64,000 bases of DNA. Origin: Castanea sativa. Its lineage: Eukaryota > Streptophyta > Magnoliopsida > Fagales > Fagaceae. Where the stretch lies: assembly GCF_040712315.1 (NCBI RefSeq), contig NC_134021.1, positions 32,771,501 to 32,835,500 of the forward strand, in the 5' to 3' direction. The notes beneath the pieces are model-generated. The model did no database searches. It had not been told where the DNA came from and saw only the letters and a list, made by a program, of their open reading frames with translations. Shown piece after piece: positions 1 to 11,088 of this stretch; positions within the stretch are counted from its first letter, which is position 1, and each line of letters starts with the position of its first letter. The position numbers and the translations under genes are program-made.

Positions 1-458
1 CTGCCTTGCTCGATTGGTCGAAAAAATTAAATTCAATCGATCAACTAGCAATCAGGTATCAATCGAATCAAGCAGAATGGCCACCAATTCACTTGATTGG
101 TCCAAAGCAATTTTCGATTTATCAAAACTTGTGAACTTCAAATTTCCAAAATTTTTCCTGAAGCGTTGTCAATGGTTTTTCATAAACAAACAACCATCAT
201 ATGAATATAAGAGACAGAGATTGATATCTAAACTGATTTCCATTGATATTAAAGCCTTAAAGTTCAATTTAACTTACTTAAATTCAAATTTAAACAACAT
301 CATAACATCAATATAAGTTTTTATCAAACCATAGTTCCAATCACCATGCAGAAAATCAATCAAATAACTTTCTAACATCATGAAACTATCATTCTTGATT
401 CTAAAACTCACAAAACATGTTATACAAAATGGAAATTGAAGACCACTCTAATACCAAT
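1..458 (-). mobile_element. Leader and primer-binding site of an LTR-A element
   Basis: This is the start of the internal region of a retrotransposon running leftward out of the window. On the minus strand, the LTR end at 459 is followed by a 2-nt spacer and TGGTATTAGAGT (445-456), which matches the initiator tRNA-Met primer site (TGGTATCAGAGC) except at a couple of positions. The remaining ~440 bases are A/T-rich and show no convincing coding frame on either strand. The gag and pol, if any, lie outside the window. Confidence 0.6.
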
Positions 459-1882
459 TGTAGGATTAAACATGATTTATATCTCATACAAAATATACGC
501 AGTGGAAATTTAACGGATCTACTTCATTCACAATCGATAACATGCACTATGTAAGTTTCAGAATTCAAGAACAAGAGAGCGTACCTTGGTGTGGTGAATT
601 TCAAAACAAAGATCGGAAGCACTTGGGAATACTTTTGATCTTCACTCCAATTCCACTTTACACCCAAGATGTGTGGTCTCTCAATCAGTTTACAAAGGGA
701 GAATGTCAAAGTGTCTAACACTTACATACACACCACTTCTCAATGATGTTCTTGTAATTCTCTACAGAAAATTATGTATGTTTCTCCCTTTGTATCTAAC
801 GGATTATCTAATTGGACTAGCCTTTTGGGCCTTTCCAATTGGGCTTAAGTGTGTGGCTTGAAATGAGACCAAAAGGGACCAACGAGACACTAGCTCCAAT
901 GGGTCTTGGGCTTTTCTATCAACTCTTGACAAGTCCAAAGTTAGCATTAATTATATTTAATACCACTATATAAATATAATTGCATTCTAGGCCTTATTTA
1001 TAAATTATATCCCAAGACTTTATTGTACATGCAGCTCATTCATAAAATATTCATAGTAATACAAAGTCATGAATATAGACTGCCACTTTGTAAATTACTA
1101 CATCTTATCCTTGAGTACCCAGTTTAATCCTTTAAAGTTATTCAACATATATATTTATGAAATCTAATCTCATAAATATATACTTTAGTAACTTCTTACC
1201 AAAGTAGTTAGGCCTAACTCTCTGAATAACTGAACCCATTAAATTATCTCAAGGGAATATTTTATATCTCCATTAAAAGATTATGAATTCCATCTTGAGA
1301 ATGCATGTTCCATCAACACTAAATGCGGCTACCTAACATACTGAGGTTTTGACCATTACTTTAGATCTCACTCCTGCTATATCAAAGTAACCTACATTTC
1401 ATGATCAGGTCCATTATCCTCTCAAGATTAAGAGTTCCTGCAAATAGAAGTCGTGAGATTTATTATTCAATTGACAGTCATTAAGAGAATAATAAATCTC
1501 ACAGTGGTCCACTTTAATATGTCTTAACTCTTAAAACAAATCAACACATCAACTAGAAGTCTCCACTTCTATGATTAAGACAAATCATCTTAGTTGATAT
1601 GTTATAGTCTTCACAGATGAAACGCCCAATTTCATCATCGACTACGAACTAAAATTCTAAGTTTACAAAGAACTTGTGACTTATATCTTCTGTGACTAAA
1701 TTACATAAATCACATATTATGCATCTCATGGACTATATAATAATGTCTGGGTATTCATGTTACCATTATTTTAGATTATAATAAAACAACTTTATTAATC
1801 ACAACATTAAGTCATATATAATGTCATACATAATAACATACATAACATCATACAATAGGATTTAAGAGCACTAATCCTAACA
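459..1882 (-). repeat. 5' LTR of an LTR-A element
   Basis: This LTR of about 1.42 kb reads on the minus strand from TGTTAGGATTAG (ending at 1882) to AATCCTACA (459), so it carries TG...CA ends and a short inverted terminal match. It shares most of its length with the blocks at 3250-4643, 18493-19927 and 46063-47471. The primer site immediately beyond 459 shows that this copy still belongs to an element with an internal region, unlike the other three, which are solo. It is inserted in the gag of element B, whose reading resumes at 1883. The second target duplication is off the window edge. Confidence 0.8.
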
Positions 1883-3249
1883 CAGACTGCCAAGGAAGCT
1901 TGGACGATTCTTGAGACTACCTACAAAGGTACTAAGAAAGTTAAGGACACAAAACTCCAAATGTTTACCACTCGATTTGAAGAGCTTAAGATAAGTGACG
2001 TCGAGTCATTTGATTTATTCTATAGGAAGCTCAATGAAATCGTGATTGCCAAGCTCAATCTCGGTGAAAAGATTCAAGATACTAAGGTGGTGAGAAAGAT
2101 CTTGAGGTCCTTACCGGAGAGCTACCATGCGAAGGTTACTGCTATAAAAGAAAGTAAAGATTTGGATGAGATCACGATTTAAGAGCTAATTGGATCTCTC
2201 CAAACATATGAGCTTGGACTGCCTTCTCACAAGTCAAGCAAATCACTTGCACTAAAAACCATCAATGAGAGAATGGACGACTCTTCCGAAGAAGATGATG
2301 TGTAGAAAGAAGTAGCATTTCTTGCAAAGAACTTCCGAAAATTTCTAAAGATGAAAAACAGTGGGAAGTCTTTAAGCAAAGGAAAATTCTCATCATCCAA
2401 AGGTGGTAGAAAGGAGTTTAAGAAGAAAGATGGGAAGGACTCTAAATCCCCCCGAGGAGTTGTGCGCTTTGAATGCAACAGCTATGGACACATCAAGAAA
2501 GAATGTCCCAACTACTTGAGAGGGAAGGGTAAGGTGTTTGCCACTACTCTTAGCGACTCCAAAAGCTTAAATTCAAACACGGAAGAAGAGTGTGATAGTG
2601 ACAGGAACTATAGGGCTTTTATGACAATTACTTCCTTTGAATCTAAGGATGATTTGAGCAATTTGGTAAATGAACTTGGTGAGCATTTCGAGGGTGAGGA
2701 AGTTGAAGAACAGGAAGATGAAGATGTATGCCAAAATGAAGGAGAGAGTAACCTTCAAGAAGCATATGCTTCTTTGCTAGAAGATTGAAGAAGAGCATAA
2801 ATGTACTCTTATGCAGTTTAAAGAGGCAAAATGTGAAGTAGAAGGCCTCAAGGGAGAGCTAGTTGAAGCTTACTCTAAGATCAAGTTTCCTGAGCTTGAA
2901 ATAATCCAAGCTAATGTCAAGGGTTAGCAAATCTCCACCAAGAAACTTAACAGTGTGTTGTCCTCACAAAAATCTTCACATGACAAGACCGGTTTGGGTT
3001 ATACCGGAGAAGGAAGCTCCAGCAGCGAACCGAAGAAGGAAGTGAGGTTCGCATCAGCCAAGAGTGTTAAGAAACTCAAAGAAGTGACGCCTGAGACTGA
3101 GACCCTGGCTGCTAAGAAAAGAACCATTGGAATAAGACCAAAAAATAAAGGAAAGTCACTACCCAAAAATCAAAGGGGGCTTTAAGTGAAGTATGTGTGT
3201 CATCATTGTGGTGTTCAAGGGCACACAAAACCTAACTATTTCAAGCTTC
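1883..3249 (+). pseudogene. Copia gag fragment, element B (first part)
   Basis: This is a degenerate gag of a Ty1/Copia element, the structural protein that forms the cytoplasmic virus-like particle. From 1885 the reading gives a UBN2-type gag domain (Leu-rich, with LRSLPESYHAKVTAI near 2105-2149). A stop at 2180 precedes a Lys-rich stretch and a zinc knuckle at about 2470-2510, then an acidic segment (2680-2790), a further stop and a Lys-rich tail. The first Cys of the CCHC knuckle is replaced by Arg (CGC where TGC is expected). A second knuckle (CHHCGVQGHTKPNY, about 3200-3240) has Tyr in place of its last Cys. The gag's N-terminal end was cut by the LTR-A insertion at 1882. The remainder continues beyond the solo LTR at 4649. 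Several stops make it a pseudogene. Confidence 0.75.
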
Positions 3250-4643
3250 TGTTAGGATTAGTGCCTTTAAATCCTATTATATGATGTTATGTATGTTATT
3301 ATTTATGACATTATGTATGACTTAATGTTGTGTTTAATAAAGTTGTTTTATTATTATCTAAAATAATGGTAACATGAATATGAGACACTATCATATAGTC
3401 CATGAGATGCATTGTATGTGATTTAGTCACAAAAGATGTAAATCACAAGTTCCTTGTAAACTCAAAATGTAGTTCGTAGTCGGTGATGAAATTGGGTATT
3501 TCATTTGTGAAGACTATAACTTATCAACTAAGATGATTTGTCTTGATCATGGAAATATAAATTTCTAGTTGGTATGTTGATATGTTTTAAGAGTTTAGAC
3601 ATATTAAACTGGACCGTTGTGAGTTTTATTATTCTCCTAACAACTATTAATTGGATAATAAACTCACGACTTATATTTGCATGAACTCTTAATCCTGAGA
3701 GAATAATGGACTTGATCATGAGGTGTAGGTTGCTTTGATATATCAGGAGTGAGATCTTGAGTAATGGTCAAAACCTCCGTATGTTGGGCAGCCACATTTA
3801 ATGTTGATGAAACATATATTCTCAAGATAGAATTCATAGTCTCTTAACGGAGATATAAAATATTACCTTGAGATAAGTTTAATGGATCACTTGTTCAGAG
3901 AGTTAGGCCTAACCACTCTAGTAAAAAGTTACTAAAGTATATATTTATGAAATTGGATTTCATAATTATATGTTGAATAACTCTAAAGAATTAAACCAGG
4001 TATTCAAGGATAAGATATAGTAATTTACAAAGTGGCAGTCTACATTCATGACTTTGTATTACTACGAATATTTTATGAAGGGATTGCATGTATAATAAAG
4101 TCTTGGGATATAATTTATAAATAAGACATAGAGTGCAACTATATTTATATAGTGGTATTAAATATAGTTAATGATAACTTTGGACTTGTCAAGAGTTGAC
4201 AGAAAAGCCCAAGACCCATTGGAGCTAGTGTCTTATTGGTCCCTTTTGGTATCAATCCAAGCCACACACTAAAGCCCAATTGGAAAGGCCCAAAAGGCTA
4301 GTTCAATTAGATAATCAGTTATAAGGAGAGAAACATATAGAATTTTAATGTATGAAAAAAAGAATTTTGTAAGAACACATTTATGAAATGGTGTGTATGT
4401 GAGAGTAAGACACTCTATCATTCTCTCTTTGAAACTGATTGAGAGACCACACATCTTGGGCGTAAAGTGGAATTGGAGTGAAGATTAAAAATGTTCCCGA
4501 GTACTCCAATCTTTGGTTTTGAATTTCATCGCACCAAGGTACACTCTCTTGTTATATATTCTAAAACTTACATATTACATGTTAAAAATTTTAAATGAAG
4601 TAGATCCTTTTATTTTCCGTTGTGTACATGCATATTTCCATCA
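3250..4643 (+). repeat. Solo LTR-A with target duplication GCTTC
   Basis: This block is a plus-strand copy of the LTR-A family, from TGTTAGGATTAG (3250) to ...TTTCCATCA (4643). The five bases before it (3245-3249, GCTTC) are repeated exactly after it (4644-4648). No internal region is attached, so it is a solo LTR left by LTR-LTR recombination. It split the second zinc knuckle region of the element B gag, and the gag reading resumes on the far side. Its last ~50 bases differ from the other copies. Confidence 0.88.
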
Positions 4644-4896
4644 GCTTCATGCACTCAAGAAGGCTGACTCCATGCGTGGTCAAGAAAGTTCAAAGAAGAG
4701 ATCAAAGGGAACACAATCTAAGGGAGAAAATGAAGGACATCTCATTGGAGACGTCGTGGAAATGTTGAAGAACATCTCTCTATGCCTTGCTAACTTCACC
4801 CCGAGATTGGAAAGCTATGTTGGTCGTGCACCTCCATCCAAGACTCTCACCCAAAACACTCGAAAAGTGTGGGTGAAGAAGAGTACCCATGCATGA
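4644..4896 (+). pseudogene. Copia gag fragment, element B (C-terminal part)
   Basis: This is the continuation of the element B gag after the solo LTR. The open stretch reads through a Lys/Arg-rich segment and then a hydrophobic Leu/Met-rich segment (VEMLKNISLCLANFTPR, about 4758-4808) and ends at a TGA near 4894. Removing the LTR and one target duplication rejoins it to the zinc knuckle at 3249 in a Copia gag-like order. It has no start codon of its own within the original gene; the upstream Met codons are incidental. Confidence 0.65.
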
Positions 4897-5575
4897 TTTT
4901 TCTTCTATGCCCATGATTTAATTCTTTCAATGTTTAGGGTCATAGGTTCATGCATCATGTCATGCAAAATCTTCTTGTGTTATTACTTCCGATTTATAGC
5001 ATGTTTCTTTTGCTAGCTGTTTTTTGTTTTTGTTTTTTGTTGATCTTATTTTTCTTGTTATTTTTTTGAGTGTGCTGAAAAATTCAAAAACTCATAAAAA
5101 ATTGAAAAATCTCCAAAAATTTTGATCGCATGTGTTGTGTATATCACATGTGAGTTTGGCCTAGTACCTTCGTATTAATGGCGTGATGCATTTACGAGCT
5201 TAGCTTGTTTTGTATACACATCTATCTTTATGGAAAAATCTTGAAATCTATGCGTGATTGTTGTAAATCGATCTTCAAGCTTGTCATGAATGATTAGTCA
5301 ATAGTCTTGTTGGTCTCGATACATGCATAGACTTGTACCTATATCTTTTCCCATGTTTTTATATTTTTGCTTAAAGAGCTCATAAAATGTCAAATCTTGA
5401 AAGAGATATTGAGCTACAAAAGCCGTCACACATACTAGTATTTGACTAGAAAAAAGGGAAAACGACTTGTATTGAAATGTATGGTGCCTCAAAAAGCCAA
5501 AAGCTTATTCACAAAGTTGAAATATCAAAAATTTTAGCCATCGACACGTGTAAAGTTGTGATTTACAACTATTTT
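4897..5575 (+). mobile_element. Non-coding tail of element B
   Basis: This is A/T-rich sequence with long T runs that directly follows the gag stop. I see no integrase, reverse transcriptase or RNase H. The minus-strand region after the gag of element E (62061-62741) has a similar look (T-rich, no pol), suggesting the family goes from gag straight into a long untranslated region. Ends are not defined. Confidence 0.4.
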
Positions 5576-6589
5576 GTGTTGACTTTAATTCCGTACTAAA
5601 TTTAATTGTAATTTTATTCAATCTTTTATACCCTGTATTTTATGTGGGATTTATTTGTAAGGGTTGTGTGTGAGAGAGAGACTGTGAAGACTCAAGACAT
5701 CTTTTGAAGACTAAAGGAGTTTTCGCGGGTAGCTCGCGACTAGCCATCCAGTGAAGTGAGGCATGTGCCCTGCACATGACTGGAATGCGAAAAGTCATGA
5801 GAGATGGTGACAGTTGGTTTTCGCAAGTGTCTCGCTGGTAAGGCCTTCCCGCGAGATACCCACAAAATAGTCTGTTTTGCTATTTTGTCCTATCTGCTCC
5901 ACTACATTCTCATATACACTATATATACCATCATTACCCACATATTGAGTAGAGATATTTTTGAAGAGAAAACCCTAGCCTCAAACCCTTGAGAGTGTGA
6001 GATTGTCATACCCACAATTCTCTACACCATTCATTGTGGTTTTCCTCTACTCCTACCTCTCAATTTCCAAATCCTTGAGAGGTTGATAGCCCAAACACTT
6101 ACCACACCCATACTGAGTGTCCATTAAGGTTTTGGTGCTGCTGGGAAGCATTAGGAGAAGCCAAGCTTTGGCAGATGCAATCGGGCGCATTGAGGGATTC
6201 GGAAAGCTAGATAAGACATGGTTCCGAGAAGCCTTATTAGAGTAAGAGCTTGGAGTGTCTTTTGCTATTCGTGTATCCCAACTTATTGTCTAGTGGATCA
6301 ATTTACCACTTGGAGTGCAGCAGAGAGGTTTTTCGCCTAGCTCTTCGGTTTCCTCTTCGATAACACATCGGCGTGTTATCTTGTGTTTGCATTTCTCTTC
6401 CCTACTCTTTCAACTTTCATTTTACTGCTGTGATTTGTTGAATATGGCTTAAAGTAGTTGTATTGTTTGTTCGCTCGCATTTACTCTATTCCACACTTAG
6501 TTTAAGTTAAAGTAAAATCAATCGAGATGTAATTTTAATTTTGGGGTCTAAACAGCTTTTGTGTTTTTAACACAAATCTAAGCTTTCAA
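5576..6589. repeat. Unidentified LTR-like block
   Basis: This is about 1 kb of non-coding sequence with an LTR-like look. It has a possible TG start at 5578, CG-rich segments with CGCGA motifs (5720-5860), a TATATATA stretch near 5918, a purine-rich GAGAGAGA leader, and an abrupt junction at about 6589 with the broken kinase exon. I found neither a second copy in the window nor a target duplication, so the ends and the class are uncertain. It cuts off the 3' part of kinase copy Y. Confidence 0.35.
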
Positions 6590-7837
6590 CGTATGTATAA
6601 ATCTTGTCCTAGATCAGGATATGTTCTTGCATCCACCAAGTCCCCTTGCCATGTCAAGCAACCAATCCCTCCCTCACTCTCATTTGCACTTGCGTAAGCC
6701 ATACAAGAACAATTCCTCAAACACTTTTGCTCACACTCTTTGATACTCAAACTCATGTCCGTATGTGCTATTGAAGTATCTGACACCTTGATATGTGCCA
6801 ACTTCACGAACCCTTCTCTCTTGTAGCACATGGACACTCCTTGCTTTTTCCTCACGCAATCACGAGATGACTTGAGTCACAATAACTATTTGGACTGCAA
6901 TTCAAATACTTATCGCATAATGCTTGTGGGGCGGACCAATATTCAACCCATCTAGTCTCCTGCCATAAGGACCGTTGCACAATTCCTGATTCATCGACCA
7001 TCGTTTTAGGAAAAACTTTGGGGTCAGCCAAATTTGAAAATATACTGTACATAATGGTGGTTTCATCTTGATTATTCACAAAGCTAACATTGAATAATTT
7101 TGATGTCACTTCGAATACACCGCTCCATCTTGGGCTAGTCCAAGATCCAGCACAATATAATAGAGTCTGACCCATGTATACGCATGCCTGAGGATACCTA
7201 GTTGGAACCATTTGATATGAGTAGTTGCCAATTCCTGGGTCACCTTTGGACTTCCAAGATGTAAGGAATCAGTTTAACCTGGTCCACTGGTCTAGCCCAA
7301 GTTTCATAAACAGAAGCAGAGTATTGGTGGGATAATCAAAACTTTGCCATGTAACATGTTGGCTGTCTTGTTGAACCAAAACAAGATTTCCTATATCTAA
7401 GAGCTTAGCCATAGAATTATTTGTGCATGAGACTGAAAAAGAAACATTGGTGGACCAAATAGGAGTGGTTTGGTTTTGGGTGTGGAGTACAAGGTTTCCC
7501 TTACCGTTGATGGAGAGGACTCCGGAGGTATTATTGAGAGGAGTGTCTCTGTTTGCAACCCGCACAATGGTTTTTTTTTTTTTGTGATTTGATTATACCA
7601 AATTCCAATGTAGCAGTGACTGGAATTGCTAGGCTAAAAAACCTAGTAGCGGTGACTGGAACTGCCAAGGCTGAAAAACCAAAGTGCAAAGGTTTTCTGG
7701 TATGAGAGTAGAAGTTAACCATCACCATCCTTGAGGGGTTGGTTTGGTGTTATGGTGTCAAGGGAAGTGCAAATTGGGCAAACAAGAAGAAGGGAGAGAA
7801 GAAGCAATGATGTATTCCCTTTAGCAGGATTCATCAT
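6590..7837 (-). pseudogene. G-type lectin S-receptor-like kinase, copy Y (exon 1 only)
   Basis: This is the extracellular exon of an S-domain receptor-like kinase, a plasma-membrane protein that in functional relatives binds ligands outside the cell and signals through a Ser/Thr kinase. Order on the minus strand: start codon at 7837, hydrophobic Leu-rich signal peptide, B-lectin domain with the marker VANRD (about 7550), S-locus glycoprotein region, then a PAN domain rich in Cys (6590-6860). It is broken: a TAA at 7715-7717 directly after the signal peptide, a ~52-bp deletion near 6875 that removes part of the EGF-like segment and shifts the frame (shown by comparison with copy R), and loss of everything after the PAN domain at 6589. 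The transmembrane and kinase exons are absent. The early TAA is at the same site as in copy R. Confidence 0.85.
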
Positions 7838-8935
7838 TTTTTCTAATGAAGAGTACAGTAATAAGACTTGTGGCTGACTGGCTAGTATAGACAATAGAGA
7901 GCTTGATAGCAGTATATAAAAAAAAAAAAACAGTTGTTCTTCTTTTAAAAATAAAGTTAAATGAGTTAGTCGATGTATGCAAGCTGTTGTCCACTTGTCA
8001 ACACACTCAATCACGTCTACCTTTTTTTTTTTTTTTTTTTTCACTAAAGTGATAGAAATCATGTTTCCTTTGAAAACCCGTTCACATTAGTGAAAGATAA
8101 GTTATGTTAGGGACCAGATAAAAATACGCAATTTTGTTTCACAATTCACCACATGGTGAGTTATGAGCGGTGAAAGTGTGTTTCCACATGACCCATAATC
8201 ACACATTTACTAATCACAACTCACTATATGGCGAGTTGTGGCACAAAATTGTGTATTTTTATGTGTCCATAGTGTTACTAAGCGAATGATGTCGAAAACT
8301 CTAGTCTTCTTTGGCAACTTTAATTTAAGTCTATGTAAACAATTTTTGACCTTAGAACTCGTGATGAGTGGTGGAAGTGTGTCCCCACATGGCCCATAAT
8401 CACACATACACCAATCACAACTTGCTACACGGTGAGTTGTGGCACAAAGTTGTGCATTTTTATGTGTCCATAGTGTTACTAAGTGAAAGATGACGAAAAC
8501 TCTAGTCTTCTTTGGCAACTTTAATTTAATTCTACGCAAACAATTTTTGACCCTAGAACTCGGATGTACATTGACTAATGAAGAAAAATTACTGGATTTA
8601 TTTATTTATTTTTATACAAGATAGAGTAGAGGTCTAATCTAAGTATATATGTGTGAAGTTTCCTCCTCAAAATTTGAACTCTGACTTTTGCCCCCTACAC
8701 TTCACAAACATTTATAATTGTGAAGTGGTCATTTACCCTACAAACATTTATAATTGTTGAGTGGCCATTGTACCAAGCAGGTGCAATGGTAATTATGGGG
8801 TTCTTTAAATAGTGGTTGTTTATTGCTAACAGTCAGGGGAGGTGCGCCCACCCAGACTTGAATTTTTTTTTATATAAAAATTAATACCTTAAAAAAATTA
8901 AATTTTAAATTAATATGGGTTGTTGACCTCTCTAG

Positions 8936-8968
<33 letters not shown>

Positions 8969-9939
8969 AAAAAAAAAACTTGACCACCCTAAAAACACTT
9001 GAACACCTTGAATAACAATTTGAGCCCATTAAAAATTAAATTCAACTTCTCCAAAATTTTGGTTCATTGAATGTTGAACCCAAAAATTGAGAGAAATGCT
9101 ATGTTCACAACATTTTTGCAATAAATCCTTATTAGCAGGTTGTTACTTGTAGACAAAAAAATAATTTCAGTGATATGTTCAAATTAGAACTAGCTAGTAA
9201 AAACCTACCACCTAGGCTTTGTTGTGTAAGTGTTGTAAAAATGTCTTGAACATAGCACTTTCAAAAATTTCCCAAACAAACAAATTAGCCTAAAATTTCC
9301 CAAATCAAACGCTTAATTATGATTTTTTAAATTGTGTTTTCAAATGGGATATTTTAAAATTGCTATTTTTTAATTAAAAAAATGCACACTTTTCAAATAG
9401 CTAGACTGTTAGTGCTTGCTTTAGTCTTTAGTCGAATTTGTTGAATTTATGTGATACATTTTTTCAAAAAGGTAATGAATTTTGTTTATATTATTACTTA
9501 TTTAGGCAATATGTTGATAATTGAAAAGAAGATCAGTAGTTTAATGATTGCTTAATTGTGTATATTGAAAAAGATGTAGTTGATAACACTGATAGTGAAG
9601 CTATTATATCATACAACGATTTTAAAATATGAAAACTTGTGAAAGAAATTTTTTAAAACTTTATGTAATTACGTTTTTTTTTTTTTGGATGATGTTAATA
9701 TATTCAAGTTTTATTTTTATTAAATTTTTTTTAATTTAAGTTTTCTAATGACCACCTTGAAAAAATTCTTGAAGCTGCCAATAATGGACCAAGTTTAAGA
9801 GATAACTCAATTATAATAAATAAATAATTAAATATCATTTGTTGTGTTTTATATCACCTCCACCATTATCTATCTATTTCAATAACAAAATAAAAAAATT
9901 TGTAGTCTACTTCATCAGTTATTGCAAAATTTGTCGTCC
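7838..9939 (-). promoter_or_regulatory. 5' region of kinase copy Y, paralogous to that of copy R
   Basis: This is non-coding sequence upstream of copy Y. A TATA-like TATATA lies at 7912-7917, about 75 bp before the start codon, next to a poly(A/T) run. The whole stretch aligns by eye with 29821-31620 upstream of copy R, so the duplicated unit included the promoter. Differences are a ~201-bp tandem duplication (about 8150-8551) found only here, and a ~40-bp poly(A) run at 8935-8980. The paralogy stops near 9939, where pararetroviral sequence begins. Confidence 0.7.
8150..8551. repeat. Tandem duplication of ~201 bp in the copy Y upstream region
   Basis: Two neighbouring units share the motif CACAAC at 8215 and 8416, the phrase ATGTGTCCATAGTGTTACTA and the following CTTTGGCAACTTTAATTTAA. 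The equivalent region upstream of copy R has one unit. Each unit contains a degenerate palindrome around GAGTTGTGG. The duplication is local and postdates the split between Y and R. Confidence 0.75.
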
Positions 9940-9950
9940 TTCCCCCTTTA

Positions 9951-9963
9951 TGGTATTAGAGCC
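9951..9963 (+). other. Pararetroviral primer-binding site (tRNA-Met)
   Basis: TGGTATTAGAGCC matches the complement of the initiator tRNA-Met 3' end, with one change from TGGTATCAGAGC. Caulimovirids start minus-strand DNA synthesis here. It sits within about 12 bp of the left end of the viral copy. Confidence 0.7.
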
Positions 9964-10236
9964 ATTTTTTCCTTAGCCGATAGTGTTGTTGTGTTTTCAT
10001 ATTCTATCTGTGTCTACCTGACCTTGTGATACTTCATTTTTGTGTTCCTTCTTACCGTCGTTGGCGCCACCGTAGTCGTAAAGTGAATTCTGAGAACTAA
10101 ACAGTAAGGCCCGTGAAGCCAGGAGAGCGTGAAGGCATGAGAGGTATACGGTTGATTATGGTATGTGTTATGAAATGCAATGGTTGTGAGAAAAACATGA
10201 TAATTGAGTGTTATAACTAAGATACCTATAGATAGG

Positions 10237-11088
10237 ATGTGGAGATCCAACTCCTCTATTAGTTCTAGGACTGGTTGTCCTCCTGATATTGTGAATGAAG
10301 AAGAGCTTACTGTAGGAGAAAGTGAGTACCATGAATTCTAGAAATGGACTATGCCTAAAGTCACTTCTAAGTCTGTTTACTAGCTTAGTTGGGCTGAAAG
10401 TCATTCTTTCTCTGAATATAGAGTTAGAACTGTTGAACAAACTTTTTCTATTTCTAAAACTCATGAAAAATGTTGTTTATTTTCTAGAAAAAATATTAAT
10501 GATTTTATGACTAAGAAACTCAAATATTTACATATTGGACTTGTTCAAGTTGCTGTTAAACCATTGACAAGAAAAGGTATTAATGCTTCTATTCTCATGT
10601 GCTTAAGAGATGCTAGATTTAAAAGATTCAATGATAGCATTCTTGGTATGATTACTGCTTCTTTGTATGATGGTCCTGTTTACTTTGATTGTTATCCTGA
10701 TCTTGCTCTTGCTTTAGATGATCCTAATATTGTTAAAGCTTTGACTTTGAATATATTGACATCTGGTTATGATATGGATGATGGTAGTAAACCTTTTGCT
10801 ATTATTTACCGCATTTATTACCAATTGCTTGGTTCTCAGTTGGATCCTTGTTCTAAAGATAGAGATCCTACTGGAAAAACTATGTTAATTCAATGTTCAA
10901 CTCTTGATGCAAAGATCCAAGTCCCTAAAATGATTCAATGGCAAGATATTATTCTTCCCAAAGAATGGACTTTGGAACATGAAACTCCCCTTGTTAAACC
11001 TGTTTTTGATAAACTTGATCTTACTAATATTCAACAATATGCTGATGGCACTGTTAATATTTGTTTTGGTGATAAAAAAATGTTTTAA
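10237..11088 (+). pseudogene. Viral ORF1, movement-protein part
   Basis: This is the N-terminal section of the pararetroviral polyprotein. The start at 10237 (ATG) is chosen because the same frame runs into the long open stretch from 10507. In-frame TAG codons occur at 10339-10341 and 10381-10383. The segment from about 10510 to 11050 resembles the 30K-type movement domain of caulimovirids, which forms the channel for cell-to-cell spread. The frame ends at 11086-11088 because a run of seven A residues (about 11074-11081) is out of register with the next segment. Described only as a broken copy. Confidence 0.7.

Noticed and set aside
458..459. Left LTR-A as a solo LTR
   Set aside because: CCAAT before 459 and CAGAC after 1882 do not match, and a primer site adjoins 459, so it is the LTR of a longer element.
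10168..10464. Minus-strand frames over the viral leader
   Set aside because: They are antisense to the viral ORF1 start and lack any recognisable content.
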